This document shows, one piece after another, positions 38,346 through 48,027 of a stretch of 64,000 bases of DNA (within the stretch, counting starts at the first letter, position 1; the number at the start of each line of letters is the position of its first letter). A model generated the notes under the pieces. The model was given only the letters and a program-made list of their open reading frames with translations, made no database searches and had not been told where the DNA came from. A program made the translations under genes and the position numbers. The DNA is taken from the NCBI GenBank assembly GCA_963843255.1, contig CAWJJQ010000005.1:372001-436000 (forward strand), written 5' to 3'. This DNA comes from Bog-159 sp963843255 (GTDB taxonomy: Bacteria; Acidobacteriota; Terriglobia; Bryobacterales; Bryobacteraceae).

Positions 38346-41337
38346 CCGTATTGGCCGCCTGGCCATCCGCCGTCAGCACGATATTCACGCTACCCTTCCC
38401 CGCCAACGAAATAGGCAACGGACCGGCGTTCACCTGGTCCTCGCCCGCATAACCGGGGGCGCTGCTGTGGTACAACACCGGCACGCTCACACCTCCCACC
38501 GTCACGGTGACGCTGGCCGCATTGCGAATGCCCGTGCCATACAATTCCAGGTAATACTGCGCATTCGGTGTATTCAGATTGAGGGGCAGCGGTACCACCG
38601 CATTGGACGAGTTTAGCTGGTAGACCTGCTGCAAGCCCTGCTGAACTCCCGATATCACCGGCAGGACCAAAGCAGCCACCAGTCCCGAAGAATTCAATTG
38701 GAACAATCCGGGAGAAACGTTGCCCACCTGGATAGTGGTGGTCTGGCTGACGCCATTCTGGTTCTTGATAGTCACCGTAGCTGGACCCGCCGCTGTTCCA
38801 TTCGGTATCTCGTAATTCACCTGCGTGGAGGAAACGTAGAACAGGTCCGCCGGGCGCGATACTCCCGCGGAATCCGTCACGGTGACCGTCGTGCCGTCGA
38901 GCGAGGTGCCCAGCGGTGGCGTAGCCACGGCGGTACCGGTGGCCAGGTTGGCGCCGTACGCCGCCACGATGGACTGCGCGGCGAAAGGCTCGATCTGCCC
39001 CGCCGTAGCCGACTTGGTGATGAATGCCGCCGCCTGGGAGCTATTCAGCAAAACCGTCAGGTAGCCTGTGCCGATTTGGTTGTTTATAGCCAGGTCGGTC
39101 TTGCCGTCGCCATTGAAATCCGCCGCGGCGAAAGCGGAGGGCGACGGCCCGCCACTGAAATTCACCTGAGGCTGGAAAGTGCCGTCGCCATTGCCCAGCA
39201 GGTAACTCATCTGGGTATCCCCGCAGCAACTGGAGAACACGATGTCCGGCTTTCCATCGCCGTCGAGATCGACGACGGTGAGAGAGACTACGCCCGTTTG
39301 TCCCGGGTAGTAAGCCGGAGACTGAAATGTGCCATCGCCGTTGCCCAACATAACGGCCACCACGCCGGAGAAATTCGATTGGGCGGTGGCGACCACGAGG
39401 TCCGGTTTTCCATCGCCGTTCACGTCGCCCACGGCCATGGCGCTCGGGTTCGTACCTACGGCGTAATTCACGGCGGGTTGAAATGTGCCGTCCCCCTTGC
39501 CCAGGAAAACGCTGACTCCGCCCGCATTTGGAGCCGCGGAGAAACCCTGAGTCAGACCGACATTGAGGACTGCCAGGTCGGGCTTTCCGTCTCCATTCAA
39601 GTCCTTGATCAGTACCGCACCCGGTTGCACACCGGCGGTGATGTTGGCAGCCGCCTGAAACGTACCACCGCCCTTCGCCAGCAGGATGGAAACGTTACCG
39701 CTGTCGGTGCCACCGGCCGCGATGTTGCCCAGATTCGCGACCACCAAATCGGGCTTCCCGTCCCCGTTCAGATCGCCCGCCGCCACACTGGAGGAGCTAT
39801 TGCCGGTCGTATAAAAGGTGGGCGCTTGGAAGGTTCCGTTGCCGTTGCCGAATGCGACCGCAACGCTGCCAGAGGAGATGTTGGCAACCGCCAGATCCGC
39901 CTTGCCGTCTCCGTTGAGATCCGCGATGGCCACGCCATGCGGACCGGCGGGGTTCCCGCCGGATGAAGCCAGGCTATAGGATGCCGGCTGGCCGAAGGTG
40001 CCATTTCCTTGGTTAAGCAGAATCGACAGACTGTCGCTCATCTGGTTGGGCGTCACCACGTCCGGCTTTCCGTCGCCATTGAGGTCACCCGCGCTGATCC
40101 CGTATGGCTGGCTGGGAAGACTGTACACCGGACCCCCTTGAAAGGTTCCATCGCCATTACCCAGCAACACCCCCACATCGCCTGATCCGAAATCCGGCGC
40201 GATGATATCGGTCGAGCCGGAGCCGATCACAATATCAAGCTTGCCATCGTGGTTGAAATCCGTCACGATCAGCCCGGTAGGCCCAAAAACCGCGTTGTAC
40301 AGCGCAGGCGAACCGAACGTGCCGTCGCCTTTGCCCATGAGGACCGCCACCAGCCCCGCTTGGAAATTCGCAACCGCGAGGTCCATTTTGCCATCCTTGT
40401 TGAAATCGGCCGCGGTCAGATACGCGCAGTCCGAGCCGGCGCGGAAATTCTGAGGTGCTTTGAAAGTCCCGTCGCCGTTGCCAAGGAGAATCGACACCGT
40501 GCCGTCTTCATTAGCAGTCGCCAGGTCCAGCTTGCCGTCACCGTTGAAATCGGAGGCAATAACGGCCGCCGGACCCTGGCCCAACCCGGTGGTGATGGTC
40601 GAGCCGGTACCAAAAGTTCCGTCGCCATTTCCCAGCAGGATCGTGACGCTGTTGGCGGTATCGGCGGCCACCGCCATATCCAGTTTTCCATCCCCGTTCA
40701 AGTCCGCGATCGCCACGTGCAAGGCATTGACTCCGGCGGGGTAACTGACCGCGGCGCCAAAGGTCCCGTCGCTTTTGCCCAACAGGATCGCGACGCCGCC
40801 TGGCGTCTGGCCTGTGTTGGTGAAACTACCCGTGTAAACAACCGCCAGATCGACATTGCCATCTTTATTGAAGTCCGCCGTGGCCACGGTAGCCGCTCCA
40901 GCCGGAACCGTATAGCTCGTGACACCAGCAGCCATGCCAGAGATCACGCCCACCCGGACCATAGGTTCCGGTGACGCTGTAGCTGTGAACACGGCTCCCG
41001 GCAGACCGCTGCCGTTAAAGTCCCCGAAGGCCACAACTTGAGAAGCCGCTCCGACGGCCGTTGGCGATACCGAGGCAGACGGCAGGCTGAGGCTCGTGGG
41101 CGGGGTGTTACAACTTCCGATCCACTGGTCATAATTTGGGACTACGTTCTCGATTTTGTAAGGGGAACTGGAGTTTCCGGTAACCGCCGTGTAAGACCCA
41201 TCCGGTTGATGGAGAAGACCTGTGATGCTCGATCCGCTATAAAAACTGGTTACTTCCACGCCCAGAAAGGTAACGCAGCCCTGGGCAAACAGCCGCAAAG
41301 AAAAGCAAAGCACCAGCACCAGCCTGACAGCCCGCAT
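38326..41337 (-). CDS. secreted FG-GAP/VCBS repeat protein with TIGR03437-type C-terminus
   Basis: 1003 residues, start at 41337 chosen for GGAGG and a clean signal peptide (RLVLVLCFSLRLFAQG). About a dozen repeats of the FG-GAP/VCBS type follow, each with DLNGDGKPDLVVA and VLLGNGDGTF signatures (about 125-770). The last 230 residues contain a domain typical of Solibacter-group proteins (QSIVAAYGANLA, STQVNYEIPNGTAAGPATVTI, YHSSAPGYAGEDQVNAGPLP, VNIVLTADGQAANTV). It is secreted and probably binds calcium and an extracellular ligand. Confidence 0.92.
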   Translation of the reverse strand: MRAVRLVLVLCFSLRLFAQGCVTFLGVEVTSFYSGSSITGLLHQPDGSYTAVTGNSSSPYKIENVVPNYDQWIGSCNTPPTSLSLPSASVSPTAVGAASQVVAFGDFNGSGLPGAVFTATASPEPMVRVGVISGMAAGVTSYTVPAGAATVATADFNKDGNVDLAVVYTGSFTNTGQTPGGVAILLGKSDGTFGAAVSYPAGVNALHVAIADLNGDGKLDMAVAADTANSVTILLGNGDGTFGTGSTITTGLGQGPAAVIASDFNGDGKLDLATANEDGTVSILLGNGDGTFKAPQNFRAGSDCAYLTAADFNKDGKMDLAVANFQAGLVAVLMGKGDGTFGSPALYNAVFGPTGLIVTDFNHDGKLDIVIGSGSTDIIAPDFGSGDVGVLLGNGDGTFQGGPVYSLPSQPYGISAGDLNGDGKPDVVTPNQMSDSLSILLNQGNGTFGQPASYSLASSGGNPAGPHGVAIADLNGDGKADLAVANISSGSVAVAFGNGNGTFQAPTFYTTGNSSSSVAAGDLNGDGKPDLVVANLGNIAAGGTDSGNVSILLAKGGGTFQAAANITAGVQPGAVLIKDLNGDGKPDLAVLNVGLTQGFSAAPNAGGVSVFLGKGDGTFQPAVNYAVGTNPSAMAVGDVNGDGKPDLVVATAQSNFSGVVAVMLGNGDGTFQSPAYYPGQTGVVSLTVVDLDGDGKPDIVFSSCCGDTQMSYLLGNGDGTFQPQVNFSGGPSPSAFAAADFNGDGKTDLAINNQIGTGYLTVLLNSSQAAAFITKSATAGQIEPFAAQSIVAAYGANLATGTAVATPPLGTSLDGTTVTVTDSAGVSRPADLFYVSSTQVNYEIPNGTAAGPATVTIKNQNGVSQTTTIQVGNVSPGLFQLNSSGLVAALVLPVISGVQQGLQQVYQLNSSNAVVPLPLNLNTPNAQYYLELYGTGIRNAASVTVTVGGVSVPVLYHSSAPGYAGEDQVNAGPLPISLAGKGSVNIVLTADGQAANTVNVTIQ

Positions 41338-41416
41338 CGTGAGCCTCCAAACTTGACTCATTTTATGCCAAGTCGGTGTGGTGATCCATAGCGCGTGGGA
41401 CGAATTGTGCGCGGAA

Positions 41417-41755
41417 TTACTGCTTCTTGGGCGGGGGAACCGTGGCACGCAGAATGATCTTTATGGCGCGGTCGCCATCATCCCCGGATACCCACTTCAC
41501 TGTCACCTTCGACTTCAGTTTGGGCTTGCCGCCCTGTATAACCGTGTCCGTTGTAATAGCGAACGTCCGGATCGTGGAATCCTTGCCTAAAACCGTGCGC
41601 GTGACGGTGACACTGGTCTCGCTAAGCGCCGTGATGGTGCCTGCAAAGTATTGATCTTGCGGCGGTGCGGCGCTCGGCGGATCCTGGCTGCGTAAAGCGC
41701 TGGAACTGGCCCAGGCCAGGCACACACCAATCACGCACAACGAGAGAGACCGCAC
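41417..41755 (-). CDS. small secreted protein, unknown
   Basis: 112 residues with a signal peptide (about 1-23). The body is a short beta-rich segment (YFAGTITALSETSVTVTRTVLG, TFAITTDTVI, VTVKWVSGDDGDRAIKIIL) similar in plan to small DUF5666-like OB-fold proteins. Function unknown. Confidence 0.65.
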   Translation of the reverse strand: MRSLSLCVIGVCLAWASSSALRSQDPPSAAPPQDQYFAGTITALSETSVTVTRTVLGKDSTIRTFAITTDTVIQGGKPKLKSKVTVKWVSGDDGDRAIKIILRATVPPPKKQ

Positions 41756-41812
41756 ATCAATTAGCTTATGAAAAAGGAATGAAGCGTGGGTAAACTCCGA
41801 ATTAAAGTTTAT

Positions 41813-43336
41813 TCATCCGATTGCGGCCGCGGCGGGAACGGGCGCGTCGGTGGCAGGCTCGGCGGGAGTCGCGGGCAGCGAAACAATGAACCGGGTGCCA
41901 TTACCCGGCGCGCTATCCACCCGGATCGTTCCTCCGTGGGCCTTCGCGATCCAAGCCACGAAACTCAAGCCTAAGCCCAGTCCCGGCTCCGGACTGGTGC
42001 AGGTCACCTGTGCCGGAACCCTGTAGAAGCGCTCGAAGATGTGCGGAATGTGCTCCTCGGGAATGCCGCAGCCCGTATCGGCCACTTCGATTTCAATCGA
42101 CTCCGGTAGATTGCGCAGCACCACGCGCACGCTACCGCCTGCCGGCGTGAACTTCATCGCGTTCGATAAGAGGTTGGAAAGCATACGCTCGATCTGGACC
42201 CGGTCCACATCCGCCGGGCACTCCGGCGGCAGATCGGCGGAAAGCTCCACATGGGCGCCCTCGGCCGGAATCTGAAACTGGTCGACGATGTCGCGCACAA
42301 CCGATGCCAGGTCCAACCGTGCTTTCTGCAGCGCCAGTTGCCCGGACTCGGCCTGTGAGAGCAGCAGCAGCGCCCGCACAATCTGCGAAAGCCGCTCGAT
42401 ATCCTGCAGGGAATTCAGCGTGGCGTCGCGGTATTGCTCGATCGTTTTGGCCGTGAAGAGCGCCACTTCGAGTTGCCCGCGGATGGCGGTGATGGGAGTG
42501 CGCAGCTCATGGGATACGTCCGTCGAAAACTGGCGGATCTGCTGGAACGAACTTTCCAACCGTTCGATCATGCGGTTAAAGGTGAGAATCAGGTAATCCA
42601 GTTCGTCGCCCGCGGCGCGCGCCGGAATGCGCAGGCTTAGATTGGAGCCGCTGATCCGCTGGGCAGCCTGGGCCACCTCCATGACCGGCATCAGGGCCCG
42701 TCCTGCCAGGAACCATCCGAGCAGGCATCCGCATAGCAGCGAAAACGGGATCAGGCCGGCGTACATCCAGGTGTAACGCTTCAGAATCTTGTCGCTCTCG
42801 TCCATCGGCCGGCCGACAGCCACATAGAACGGGTTATGGTGCTTCTCTTCAAACACCACACCGCCGCGGATCAAGTACGGGATTCCGTGGGGGCTATGAC
42901 GGATCTTCCACACCGGCAAGCCGCTCCGGATGGCGGTCTCGATTTCGCCGGACCGCTCGATACCGATCGACTGGTAGATGGTCGAAACTTCCATCACGCA
43001 GCCTGTGGCATCCGCCAGCACATAAACGCGGCGTAGCCGCTCCACGGCAAAATCCTCATCCGGATCGTTTTTGTCGTATTCCCAAATGGCCTTGTGCGGC
43101 GGGCATGGCACGTGCTCCGGCGTGCGCACTTTCGCCGGCAGCCGCTCCACGTGGAGGTAGCCTTTCATCGCCACCCATTCCTGCTCCAGCAGGTCGTGCG
43201 CTTCGGAGTCCAGCGTGTAAGCCAGCCGCTCGCGCGAGAGCCAAGCCACTCCCAGCAGCAACAAGCCGAACAGTAGGGCGTACCCTAACGTGAGACGGAA
43301 GCGTAGGCCGCGCGTGAAATGACGTTTGGCCGACAC
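41813..43336 (-). CDS. sensor histidine kinase
   Basis: About 507 residues. Two membrane segments (near residues 15-35 and 190-215) flank a periplasmic sensor of about 150 residues. HAMP follows, then HisKA with the phosphoacceptor His in FSTDVSHELRTPITAI, and a HATPase domain (NLLSNAMKFTP, DTGCGIPEEHI, GLGLSFVAWIAKAHGG). Start taken as GTG 43336, one base after the response regulator stop; TTG 43354 would overlap it. Paired with the response regulator as a two-component system; the signal is unknown. Confidence 0.93.
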   Translation of the reverse strand: MSAKRHFTRGLRFRLTLGYALLFGLLLLGVAWLSRERLAYTLDSEAHDLLEQEWVAMKGYLHVERLPAKVRTPEHVPCPPHKAIWEYDKNDPDEDFAVERLRRVYVLADATGCVMEVSTIYQSIGIERSGEIETAIRSGLPVWKIRHSPHGIPYLIRGGVVFEEKHHNPFYVAVGRPMDESDKILKRYTWMYAGLIPFSLLCGCLLGWFLAGRALMPVMEVAQAAQRISGSNLSLRIPARAAGDELDYLILTFNRMIERLESSFQQIRQFSTDVSHELRTPITAIRGQLEVALFTAKTIEQYRDATLNSLQDIERLSQIVRALLLLSQAESGQLALQKARLDLASVVRDIVDQFQIPAEGAHVELSADLPPECPADVDRVQIERMLSNLLSNAMKFTPAGGSVRVVLRNLPESIEIEVADTGCGIPEEHIPHIFERFYRVPAQVTCTSPEPGLGLGLSFVAWIAKAHGGTIRVDSAPGNGTRFIVSLPATPAEPATDAPVPAAAAIG

Positions 43337-43337
43337 C

Positions 43338-44054
43338 CTACACCGGCCGTTCAACCGGCTGCTCGGCCGGCTTTTCAGCGGACTTATCCGGGGCCTCGAT
43401 CATGTACCCGATGCCGCGCACCGTCTGGATCAGTTTCTGCGGGAAGCGGTCGTCGATCTTGCTGCGCAGGTGCCGGATGTACACGTCCACGATATTGGTG
43501 AGCCCGTCGTAGTCCATGTCCCAAACGTGCTCCACAATCATGGTGCGGCTGAGCGGGCGGCCTTTGTTGCGCATCATGTATTCCAGGATGCCGAATTCCT
43601 TGGGCGCCAGATCGATGGGCTCGGCCGCGCGGGTGACCTTGCGGCGGATGCAATCGAGCGTAAGGTCGGCCACCTGGAGGCGTTCCGGCGCGGGCTGACC
43701 GCGCCGCAACAGGGCCCGTACACGCGCCAGAAGTTCCACAAAGGCGAACGGCTTCACCAGGTAATCGTCCGCTCCCTGCTCCAGACCCCGGACCCGATCG
43801 TCAAGCGCCCCCCGAGCACTCAAAATCAACACCGGCGGGCCCAACTTACGGTTACGCACTTTCTCGAGCACCTGCAAGCCATCCATATCGGGCAGCATGA
43901 TATCGAGAATGACGAGGTCGTAATCGGTGGCGTGGACGAACTCGAGCGCGGTGGTCCCGTTGGGTGCGGCATCCACGGCATAGCCGGCCCCTTGCAAGCC
44001 CCGGCACAAAAAATCCGCGATGCGTTTTTCGTCTTCGACTACGAGCAGCCGCAC
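43338..44054 (-). CDS. OmpR/PhoB-type response regulator
   Basis: About 238 residues. The GTG at 44054 gives the usual start (VRLLVVEDEKRIADFL); TTG 44060 is the longer alternative. Receiver domain with acidic pair ED, phosphoacceptor Asp in VILDIMLPDMDGL, and conserved Lys in DDYLVKPF. A C-terminal winged helix follows (LTLDCIRRKVTR, PQKLIQTVRGIGYMI). Transcribed just upstream of its kinase. Confidence 0.94.
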   Translation of the reverse strand: MRLLVVEDEKRIADFLCRGLQGAGYAVDAAPNGTTALEFVHATDYDLVILDIMLPDMDGLQVLEKVRNRKLGPPVLILSARGALDDRVRGLEQGADDYLVKPFAFVELLARVRALLRRGQPAPERLQVADLTLDCIRRKVTRAAEPIDLAPKEFGILEYMMRNKGRPLSRTMIVEHVWDMDYDGLTNIVDVYIRHLRSKIDDRFPQKLIQTVRGIGYMIEAPDKSAEKPAEQPVERPV

Positions 44055-44131
44055 AAACAATAGCTTATCGCAGCTTGGGCAGCGTTGGCCTGCCGGTGGG
44101 ACACTCGTCGTAGGACACTCGCCAGGGTTTC

Positions 44132-46102
44132 TTATGGCACCGGAGGAGAATACATATCGGCCTGGCGGAAGGCGCGATAGGAGGTCGGGCCTTCCAGGCT
44201 GTAGACAATGGAGCCTTCTGTGGCGCCGGAAGTGGGCATAACCTCCTGGCCGAAGCTGTTTTGAAAATTGACCAGCCCCGGCTGAAAGAAATAATTGCCG
44301 TTGGTCAGCAACTGAGCGCTGCCAAGCGCGCTCGCATACACTCCCAGATCCTGGCTCAAAACCGGAGTAACCGTCAGGTTTGTTTCGTCAACGCTGAGCG
44401 CCATGCCCCGGCTGTCGCCGCTTCCCAACCCGATGGGCGGCGGCGCCACGCGCGTGTTGCCGTTATCGAACACGGTCATGGGTCCGGCGCCGGCATTTGC
44501 CATAGTCACGTCGTGCTGGTGCGAAAACCACGGATATGGGTCGGTGCTCTGAATCGCGAAATCGCCACCCAAACCCATGCGCCACAGGATGTTTCCGGTC
44601 CCGCCGGCATAGTCGATCTTGATAATCCAATCCTGGTTGCGGACGGAGATCACGAAATTCCCATCTTGCGGATGGTAGAAAATGCTGTTGGTGTGCATCC
44701 AGTCATGCGCCGTCGGAGAGATGCCGGAGCCCATCAGAAAAGTGGACGGACAGCCCGCTTGATTGACGGTGCAAGTCTCGTTCAGCGTCGCGGGACGGTT
44801 GATGTCCAATTGCGTGCCTCCGCCATCGTGTTGGAATGATTCCCAATACCAGATCACCTGCAGGTTCGGATTCATCACAAACACGATGTCACCCAGGATG
44901 TCTACCGGCAAACCGCTGGTATCGCCTTGGGTGCCTGCCTGAAATATCTTCTCGATATCCGCGAAGGCCACGAGATTACCATTAGTCATTTGCATGACCT
45001 CGTGGTGAAAAGCGCCCAGACAGGCGGAGCCGACCGGCGCCGGTTGTGAGATCACAGTACACGGTCCCGCATCCGCCGCACCCAAAGCCACCAGCTGATT
45101 TTGGATGATGCCGGTATTGGTTTCCTTTTGGATGTTACCCGCCAGATCGATCACGCGAATGAGTTGTTGTTTAATGCTGAGCGATTGCCATGCCGTGCCG
45201 AATTGAATGGTCAGCATCGTCTCATTCATCAGCGGCCGGGTCAACAAGGGTTGGGCCGACGGATTGTCGTAATACCAGAGGAAGTTGCCGGACAAATCCG
45301 TCGCCAGCGGAACAAACTTATTGGACGGCCCGATAGTAGCCAGCGAATGGACCATGACTCTCTGGCCGTGATCGGACAGCGCGCTGACAGGCGTAATTAC
45401 GGTGAATCTCGGAAATGAAACGTCGGATGGCAGCGGGCCTGTGGTGAATACGAGAGGGCTGGGGCCCGGAGTAATGACTCCACCCGTCTTCACCTGGTAG
45501 TTTATGTTGTAGCTGGTGCGGCCATACATGCCTGCCACATAGAAGTTCATGCTCTTAACGCCGGTGCAAGCCTTCCAATCGCTGGCCCCTTCCGGCGCTT
45601 CGCCAGGCCCGTGGAAAACTATTTGCATCTGGCTGCCTACCGGACAAGGCGGCGCGCTGAACAACGCCACCAGGGAATTAGCGGTAGGGTTGACCACGGC
45701 GCTGTTGCCGGTCACCAGGGAAGTCAGGGTGTACAGAACCGTCTTGGTCGCCGATTGATTGGCTTTAAAATCTTTGGCTACTGCCTGAACCTGGTAAGTT
45801 CCCTCGGATTGAATGGTAGCCCAAGTGAAAGGCTGCGAAGTCCAAATACCGTTACTATACGTGCCGGCATTGAAGTCCACGTTGATAGCCAAGCCTGACC
45901 CGATACCCGTGCTGAACTGAAAGGTGATCTGATCCGAACCGTTAGCGCTGGCTGTGGCGGTCCAGGTAACCGGCGTGCCCAACGGTTGCGGCGACGCAAT
46001 CGAGGGTGTCAGGGACAAAATTCGCACGGTTGCGTATAACGGGGCATGCGCTAGCCAGACCATGGCCAGCACGCCGTAGAAGTGGAGACAGGGCTTTCGC
46101 AT
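44132..46102 (-). CDS. secreted arylsulfotransferase-like protein
   Basis: 656 residues with a signal peptide (about 1-25). The N-terminus has an Ig-like segment (ASPQPLGTPVTWTATASANGSDQITFQF). The rest looks like the ASST/arylsulfate sulfotransferase beta-propeller (DLSGNFLWYYD, NGNLVAFADIEK, HDWMHTNSIFYHPQDGNFVISVRNQDWIIKID, WFSHQHDV). The histidines in HDWMH and SHQHD are candidates for the active site. Transfer of a sulfate group or a related ligand-binding role is inferred. No partner DsbA/DsbB pair is adjacent. Confidence 0.8.
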   Translation of the reverse strand: MRKPCLHFYGVLAMVWLAHAPLYATVRILSLTPSIASPQPLGTPVTWTATASANGSDQITFQFSTGIGSGLAINVDFNAGTYSNGIWTSQPFTWATIQSEGTYQVQAVAKDFKANQSATKTVLYTLTSLVTGNSAVVNPTANSLVALFSAPPCPVGSQMQIVFHGPGEAPEGASDWKACTGVKSMNFYVAGMYGRTSYNINYQVKTGGVITPGPSPLVFTTGPLPSDVSFPRFTVITPVSALSDHGQRVMVHSLATIGPSNKFVPLATDLSGNFLWYYDNPSAQPLLTRPLMNETMLTIQFGTAWQSLSIKQQLIRVIDLAGNIQKETNTGIIQNQLVALGAADAGPCTVISQPAPVGSACLGAFHHEVMQMTNGNLVAFADIEKIFQAGTQGDTSGLPVDILGDIVFVMNPNLQVIWYWESFQHDGGGTQLDINRPATLNETCTVNQAGCPSTFLMGSGISPTAHDWMHTNSIFYHPQDGNFVISVRNQDWIIKIDYAGGTGNILWRMGLGGDFAIQSTDPYPWFSHQHDVTMANAGAGPMTVFDNGNTRVAPPPIGLGSGDSRGMALSVDETNLTVTPVLSQDLGVYASALGSAQLLTNGNYFFQPGLVNFQNSFGQEVMPTSGATEGSIVYSLEGPTSYRAFRQADMYSPPVP

Positions 46103-46458
46103 CTAGGTTCCGTGCATTGGGCGGACTCCAGGCAAAGGCGAAACACCGCGTTGAAGCGGCATCAGACAGTCAAAATTGAGCGCTTATCCAGTATCATTAT
46201 GGACTAGGCGAAAGTCAAGGAGCGCACTAAGCCGTTTGGTACTATCGAGCCCTACCCGGAAGTCATCCTCCAATGCCGATATATCCCTCGAATTTCGCAG
46301 AAAACAAACCGGAAAACGGTATTCTCAAATAACTGGCCGTGCTAATACCTGCCCCGTGTTATTGTGTGATAAATTACTAGCCAATAGTTAACGTCATTGT
46401 ATGGGGACAGCGGGGCGACTATGCTGGAACCAGGGTGAAGGCGTAACGGCAAGGCTAA
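46103..46458 (+). other. intergenic region between two divergent genes
   Basis: 356 bp, less GC-rich than the flanking genes, with no coding sequence over 25 codons. It should hold the promoters of the arylsulfotransferase-like gene and the hybrid kinase gene, but no convincing -35/-10 pair was identified. AAGG at 46450-46453 is the likely ribosome-binding site of the kinase gene. Confidence 0.4.
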
Positions 46459-48015
46459 ATGCCCGTGAAAGAGCTTCTGAAGCAGAAGGATGTGCGGTTC
46501 CGGTTGTTATTTGAGGACAACCCTCTGCCGATGTGGGTCTTCGACCGCGAATCGTTGCGTTTTCTGGAAGTTAATCAGGCGGCAACGGTGCGCTACGGTT
46601 ACTCCCGCGAAGAATTCCTGAACATGACCGTGGCGGACATACGTCCGCCGGAGGACATACCCCGGCTCAAGGAAACCATTGCCGCGGCAGAAGGTTTGGC
46701 TGTACCCGCTCAGTGGCGCCACAAGTTGAAAGATGGGCGCCTCATTGAGGTGGAAGTAGCTTCGCACACCATGACTTATGCGGAGCGGCCCGCGGTGCTC
46801 TCCGTGCTCCACGATGTTACGCAGCGCAACCAACTCGAGGAACACTTGCGCCAAGCTGCCAAGATGGAAGCCGTAGGCATGCTGGCGGGCGGCATCGCGC
46901 ACGATTTCAACAATCTGCTGACCATCATTAACGGCTATAGCCAGATCCTGTTGAATGCCCTTCCGGCAGGCGATCCGAACCATAGCGCGGTCGAGCAGAT
47001 CATGAAGGCCGGAGAGCGCGCCGCGGCTCTTACCCGGCAGTTGCTGGCCTTTAGCCGCAGACAGAAGCTGCAGCCGCGGCCCCTGAACGTGAACGATCTG
47101 GTCAGCGGGCTTGACAACATGTTGCGGCGATTGATCGGCGAGGACATCGAAATGCGTTTCGTGCCCGGCCGCGGCTTGGGACAGGTAAACGCCGATCCCG
47201 GGCAGATCGAGCAGGTGATCATGAACCTGGTGATCAATGCGCGGGATGCCATGCCGAACGGCGGTGTCCTCACCATTGAAACCCACAACGTGGATCTCGA
47301 TCAGCATTACACGTTCACTCACGCCACTATGAAACCCGGAGAATATGTGGCGTTGCAGGTCAGCGACAACGGCTTGGGCATGGATGCCGAGACCCGCGCG
47401 CGGCTGTTCCAGCCGTTCTTTACTACCAAGGCCCAGGGAAAAGGCACTGGATTAGGGCTGACCACTGTCTTTGGCATCGTTAAGCAGAGCGGTGGCGGGG
47501 TGGAAGTGTACAGTGAGCCTGGCCAGGGCACGTCTGTCAAAGTGTACTTACCGCGCATCGACCAGCCTGCGGTCGCGCCCACCGAAACGGTCCATGAGAC
47601 GATCGCGCGCGGCCACGAAACCATCCTGTTGGTGGAGGATGAAGAGCCGGTCCGCAAGTTGGTGCACGATACCCTGCGCCGCGAAGGCTATAAGGTGCTG
47701 GACGCCGCCAGTGCCGCGGAAGCGCGGCGCATCGTAAGCAGCTACAAGGGACCGATTCATCTCCTGATTACGGACGTGGTGATGCCCAAAGAAAGCGGCC
47801 GTAAGTTGGCCGATCAGCTGGGGCCCAAACGGCCGCAGATGAAGGTGCTGTTTATGTCCGGTTACACGGACCACGCCGTCGTCAACAGCGGACTTCTCTC
47901 GAGCGACTCCGCGTTTATCCAGAAGCCGTTTACTCCGACGGCGCTGACGCGCAAGGTCCGTGACCTGCTGCACGGCACTAACGGCCAGACCACCAAGGGC
48001 GCGGGACAACAGTAA
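46459..48015 (+). CDS. hybrid histidine kinase with PAS and receiver domains
   Basis: 518 residues, soluble (no membrane segments). A PAS domain (about 14-130) with FEDNPLPMWVFDRESLRFLEVN, then HisKA with His in AGGIAHDFNNLL, then HATPase (NADPGQIEQVIMNLVINARDAM, DNGLGMDAETRARLFQPFFTTK, GTGLGLTTVFGIVKQSGG) and a C-terminal receiver (ILLVEDEEPVRKLV, phosphoacceptor Asp in LLITDVVMPKESG, QKPFTP). NtrB-like cytoplasmic sensor with internal phosphorelay. Output protein not encoded nearby. Confidence 0.95.
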   Translation: MPVKELLKQKDVRFRLLFEDNPLPMWVFDRESLRFLEVNQAATVRYGYSREEFLNMTVADIRPPEDIPRLKETIAAAEGLAVPAQWRHKLKDGRLIEVEVASHTMTYAERPAVLSVLHDVTQRNQLEEHLRQAAKMEAVGMLAGGIAHDFNNLLTIINGYSQILLNALPAGDPNHSAVEQIMKAGERAAALTRQLLAFSRRQKLQPRPLNVNDLVSGLDNMLRRLIGEDIEMRFVPGRGLGQVNADPGQIEQVIMNLVINARDAMPNGGVLTIETHNVDLDQHYTFTHATMKPGEYVALQVSDNGLGMDAETRARLFQPFFTTKAQGKGTGLGLTTVFGIVKQSGGGVEVYSEPGQGTSVKVYLPRIDQPAVAPTETVHETIARGHETILLVEDEEPVRKLVHDTLRREGYKVLDAASAAEARRIVSSYKGPIHLLITDVVMPKESGRKLADQLGPKRPQMKVLFMSGYTDHAVVNSGLLSSDSAFIQKPFTPTALTRKVRDLLHGTNGQTTKGAGQQ

Positions 48016-48027
48016 AACGCCCGGCAG

